Below the pieces are notes generated by a model that made no database searches, was not told the origin of the DNA, and saw only the letters and a list, made by a program, of their open reading frames with translations. The translations under genes and the position numbers were made by a program. A stretch of DNA of 64,000 nt from the NCBI GenBank assembly GCA_946699065.1, contig CAMPDV010001713.1, positions 1 through 64,000 of the forward strand, given 5' to 3'. How positions within the stretch are numbered: position 1 is the stretch's first letter; the number at the start of each line of letters is the position of its first letter. Below, in pieces: positions 60,801 through 64,000 of this stretch. This DNA is from Loxodes magnus (taxonomy: Eukaryota; Ciliophora; Karyorelictea; Loxodida; Loxodidae).

Positions 60801-63800
60801 TATTTAGCCACTTTATTCTAAAGAATCTTGTAATAAATAACAACAAGTAATGCGTAAAAATAAAGATGTAAATAAATCAACTACAGGAAGACTAAAATTA
60901 AAAAATGATGTTAAATTTGGAAATTCAAAAAGTATCGCAAAGATAATAATAATATTTAAAGCATGTGAAAATCAATCAGAAAGTCTAAATGATGAGAAAA
61001 GAAAGTTAGTGAGATGGTAAAATAATCTTTAGTTAGAAAATTCAAAAAGCAATTATTAATTATCTTATAGAAATGAGAAAATCAGTCTCATTTAAATTAA
61101 TTATAGCGGAGTTTAAAGTTAGGAAATAGAATAATACTGCAAGATTAGAAACTTAGATTTAGATTTAAATCCTTAATAAAATAGAAAGTTACTTTGCTTA
61201 CTCAAGAATAAATAGCTTTAGAATAGTAATTAAAAAAAGAGTAGAAGAAAATCTTTATTTCCATGGATTAAGAATGAATTTCCTAATATTTGATTCTTTC
61301 TAAGGAAATTATTAGCATTATCTAAGAGACTAGAAGCTATCTTAAAAAGACTTAAATCTTTAAAATATTAAAGTTGATAATCTGTTTAGATGAGTGAAAC
61401 TAAAGTTTAGAAAAGTTGAATTTTACGCAAGGATTGAAAGATAATATTTAAGACTAAGAAATCTAAATATGTTCAAAGAAAATAAAGATGGTAAATGAAA
61501 TCTAAAGGTAGCTTAGGAATATGATGTTTGGGTAAAATCACAGAGAGAAATAAAAAAGTGATCAGGTTAAATGCTTCAAATTTAAATACCAATGATTTCT
61601 GAAAATCTAAGTTTTCTATATTAAAAGGAATTAACTGGGAATTATCTAAAAGAATCTCGATTAAAAAAAGGAATAAAAAAGGAATAAAAAGGGAATAAAA
61701 AGGGAATAAAAAGGGAATAAAAAGGGAATGATATAACAAATCGAAAATTATAAAACCTAATTCCATGCTTCAAAGGAACTTTTGATAAGAAGGATCTTGA
61801 AGATAATTAATTTTGCCAATATTTTAAAGTAATGATTGCTAAACTTAATGCTGCTATTAGAATTTAATATAAATCTTTCAATATCATAATCTCTAAGTTA
61901 GTAAAATAATTAAGCTTCTCTTTTAGAAGCAAAAACTTTATGAATCTAAAGAGTGTTAGACTCATATACAGCTAGAGCAGCAGAGGTTTCCTAATGAGAA
62001 AATAACTAGGAAAATTTCCAAAAGGTTTCGTGAATAGTAGTATTTGGATGACAAGAGCTTATAGTAAATAGCAAAGAAGATGATAAAATTGATTTTTACT
62101 TATACTTAATCTAATAATTCAGCTAAGAAGTTCAGGAGATAGTTACAAACAAGAAGAAATGAATGTTTATTAATAAGGTTTATGAGCTTATAGCTACAGA
62201 TTAAGATTAATTTATAGGAATTCAAATGTAAAATGAATTTGAAGAAGCAAAGCTAGATGGAAATAAAAGAATAAATTGCTCAATCTAGAGTAATTTTTCC
62301 AATAATTTGAATTTTAAAATATCAGCAACTTTGAAAAACTGCAATTCATTAAAAAGAGATTTAGAAGCAACTAACTAAATATTTTAATTAATTAAAGGAA
62401 AGAAAAACTTAAAGCAAAGCAGTTACAATTAGATTCATAAATAAAAAGATTAAACTATACGATATCTTTAAATTTATTTGAAAGAATCAACTAATAAAAA
62501 GCATAATTTAAATATTTCCATCTAATATAAAATTTAAGTTGCTTATAAATAGCTTATCTAGATATCAAAGATATAATAATAAAATATGAAGGATATTAAA
62601 ATAAATAAAATAGTTATTAGAAAGATAAACTAACAAATTAGAGCTTAAACTTGTTTATGAAGCTTTTATAAATTAATAAGTTATTTATACTTCAAGTATT
62701 ATATATTTAAGAAAACTTCTCATCATTTTCATAAAAGTGAGTCACACAAATGATTAGTATCTAAATTAAATATAATTTAGAGTAGATAGTTGAAATATCT
62801 AAACTGGGAGTGGGTATCTAAAAAGCCACTATAAAAAAAGTAGAAAATTACTTTTTCGTTATTAAAATACTTTTAGTAAGCAACAGACTCAGAACTATAA
62901 AATGAGTACTCATATCATAACTAAACATAAATTTAAAGGAGATTTTAAATTAATTAACAACAATAGATATGAACAAAGTCTCTTAAGTAAGTTAATCATA
63001 AAATATAAGTCTTTTAGGGATATAATTATAAGATTGACTAACTATAAATATTCGATTTAATATACTATGTAAAAGTGAACTATATCAATAAGCATTGTAG
63101 ATAAGAAGTATCTCTAAAGTCAATCGTTGTAATTATTCCTCTTAATTTACTTCTTTAATACTAAAAGTTAGCAAATATCCTTAATATCTTGAAAGTAAAC
63201 TAATACTTAATAGAAAAGGTTAAGTTACAAAGAGAGTAAACTTGAATTATAAATTTAATAGCAAAGATATAATAAAGAAGTATGATAAATAGTTAATAGC
63301 AAATAAAGACTTACTAATAAAGAAAGGATAGCTTATTTTAATAATTGCTACTAAGCTTATCATATAAAGCATATAGATATCAACTAACTAAACTACTTAG
63401 ATTAGCTAATTATTATATAATATTAAACTTAAAATTTAAACTAATAACACACTTAGTAGATTATGACTGCTATAAAATTAAAGATATCCTAGATGACTGT
63501 AATTATTATTATCAAAACACTAAAACATATTCTAATACAAATGATAATATCTATTATTCAAGATCTAAGTAGAGCGTAGATTAATAAACAATAATCTAGA
63601 AATAATTGAATATACTAGCTTAATACTTTTATAACTTATAAATCAAACTTTGAATTATTAAGAATAGGTATAATGAAAGTACCTCAGATATTTTTAAAAT
63701 AAAAGATATTATTCTAGCTATCTTTAGATCTCTATTGATAATATTAAAAAAATAAGCAGAAAGGAAAGATAAAAAATGAAATTGAATAGACTAAATAATC

Positions 63801-64000
63801 AAAATGGAGATATCAATATTTATTTCAATGCTAGCATCAATGTCAGATATATTAATGATAGACTGATTAAATACCTTCACTATTAATAAATCTTGCTTAG
63901 CAAGAAAATGAGATTAAATATTTAAACAAGTTGTATAATCAAAAGATTAGAGGAACTTAATTTAAAAAAAATTCAAGTAAGAAGGATATTAAGAGCTTAA
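57860..64000. other. A+T-rich terminal region without recognised genes
   Basis: About 6 kb of A+T-rich sequence with long purine-rich stretches on the plus strand (58.0-59.3 and 60.7-62.7 kb). Several frames give smooth-looking translations, for example 63345-63770 on plus and 60180-60560 on minus, but no motif or paralogue supports a gene. One tandem repeat is present at 61670. Confidence 0.4.
61670..61729 (+). repeat. 11-bp tandem repeat, about 5.5 copies
   Basis: The unit GGAATAAAAAG is repeated nearly perfectly; the first copy has AAAAAA instead of AAAAAG. The opposite-strand ORF across it is an artefact of the repeat. Confidence 0.85.

Noticed and set aside
63345..63770. Plus-strand ORF with smooth-looking translation
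   Set aside because: There is no motif, no paralogue and no codon bias. With no effective stops, such frames are expected by chance in A+T-rich DNA.
1..64000. CRISPR arrays, bacterial operons, Shine-Dalgarno sites or terminators
   Set aside because: No regularly spaced repeats were seen, and the code, tiny introns and LINE content show a eukaryotic nuclear sequence.

Overview
This window comes from a ciliate nuclear genome in which all three standard stop codons also act as sense codons: TAA and TAG read as Gln and TGA reads as Trp. The sequence shows this directly. Two paralogous glycosyltransferase genes carry TGA and TGG at the same conserved Trp sites, and one repeat family carries TAA, TAG and CAG at the same Gln site. 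Such codes are known from the heterotrich Condylostoma and from karyorelict ciliates (Loxodes, Parduczia); I cannot choose between them. Because almost no reading frame is ever closed, ORF length means nothing here. Genes were called from paralogue alignment, family motifs and frame conservation. The many transposon relics, the very high A+T and the low gene density suggest germline DNA or an unprocessed genome.

Four genes look host-encoded and intact, and all lie in the left third on the plus strand. Two (3.5-4.9 kb and 6.9-8.3 kb) are a duplicated pair of signal-anchored GT-A-type glycosyltransferase-like proteins with a DTD motif. Two (13.4-15.5 kb and 21.6-23.8 kb) are a pair of GnT-I/POMGnT1-like (GT13) glycosyltransferases with an EED motif. 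All four start with a membrane anchor, so they probably work in the secretory pathway. One GT13 gene needs two tiny introns (22 and 19 nt) to keep its frame.

Most of the other recognisable content is mobile. At least twelve copies of a short element encode a coiled-coil protein with a CX2CX4HX4C zinc knuckle, like a LINE ORF1 or gag protein. Better-preserved copies sit at 1.1, 27.1, 28.2 and 53.5 kb; decayed copies lie at 0.4, 6, 11.5, 16.2, 17.5, 21, 26, 30.6, 31.9, 34.7 and 51.4 kb. Several end in a (TTA)n tail. A LINE ORF2 on the minus strand (44.1-47.6 kb) has an intact-looking APE endonuclease and a reverse transcriptase that lacks part of its palm; a second, internally deleted 5' piece lies just upstream at 47.6-48.1 kb. 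A SINE-like family (5.5, 24.3, 25.6, 30.3 and 55.1 kb) shares 3' or 5' ends. At 55.5-56.2 kb there is a minus-strand piece of LSU (28S) rRNA that appears to end in a simple-repeat tail, as a retroposed copy would.

The rest (most of 32-44 kb, 48.5-51.4 kb and 57.9-64 kb) is extremely A+T-rich, and I recognise almost nothing in it.
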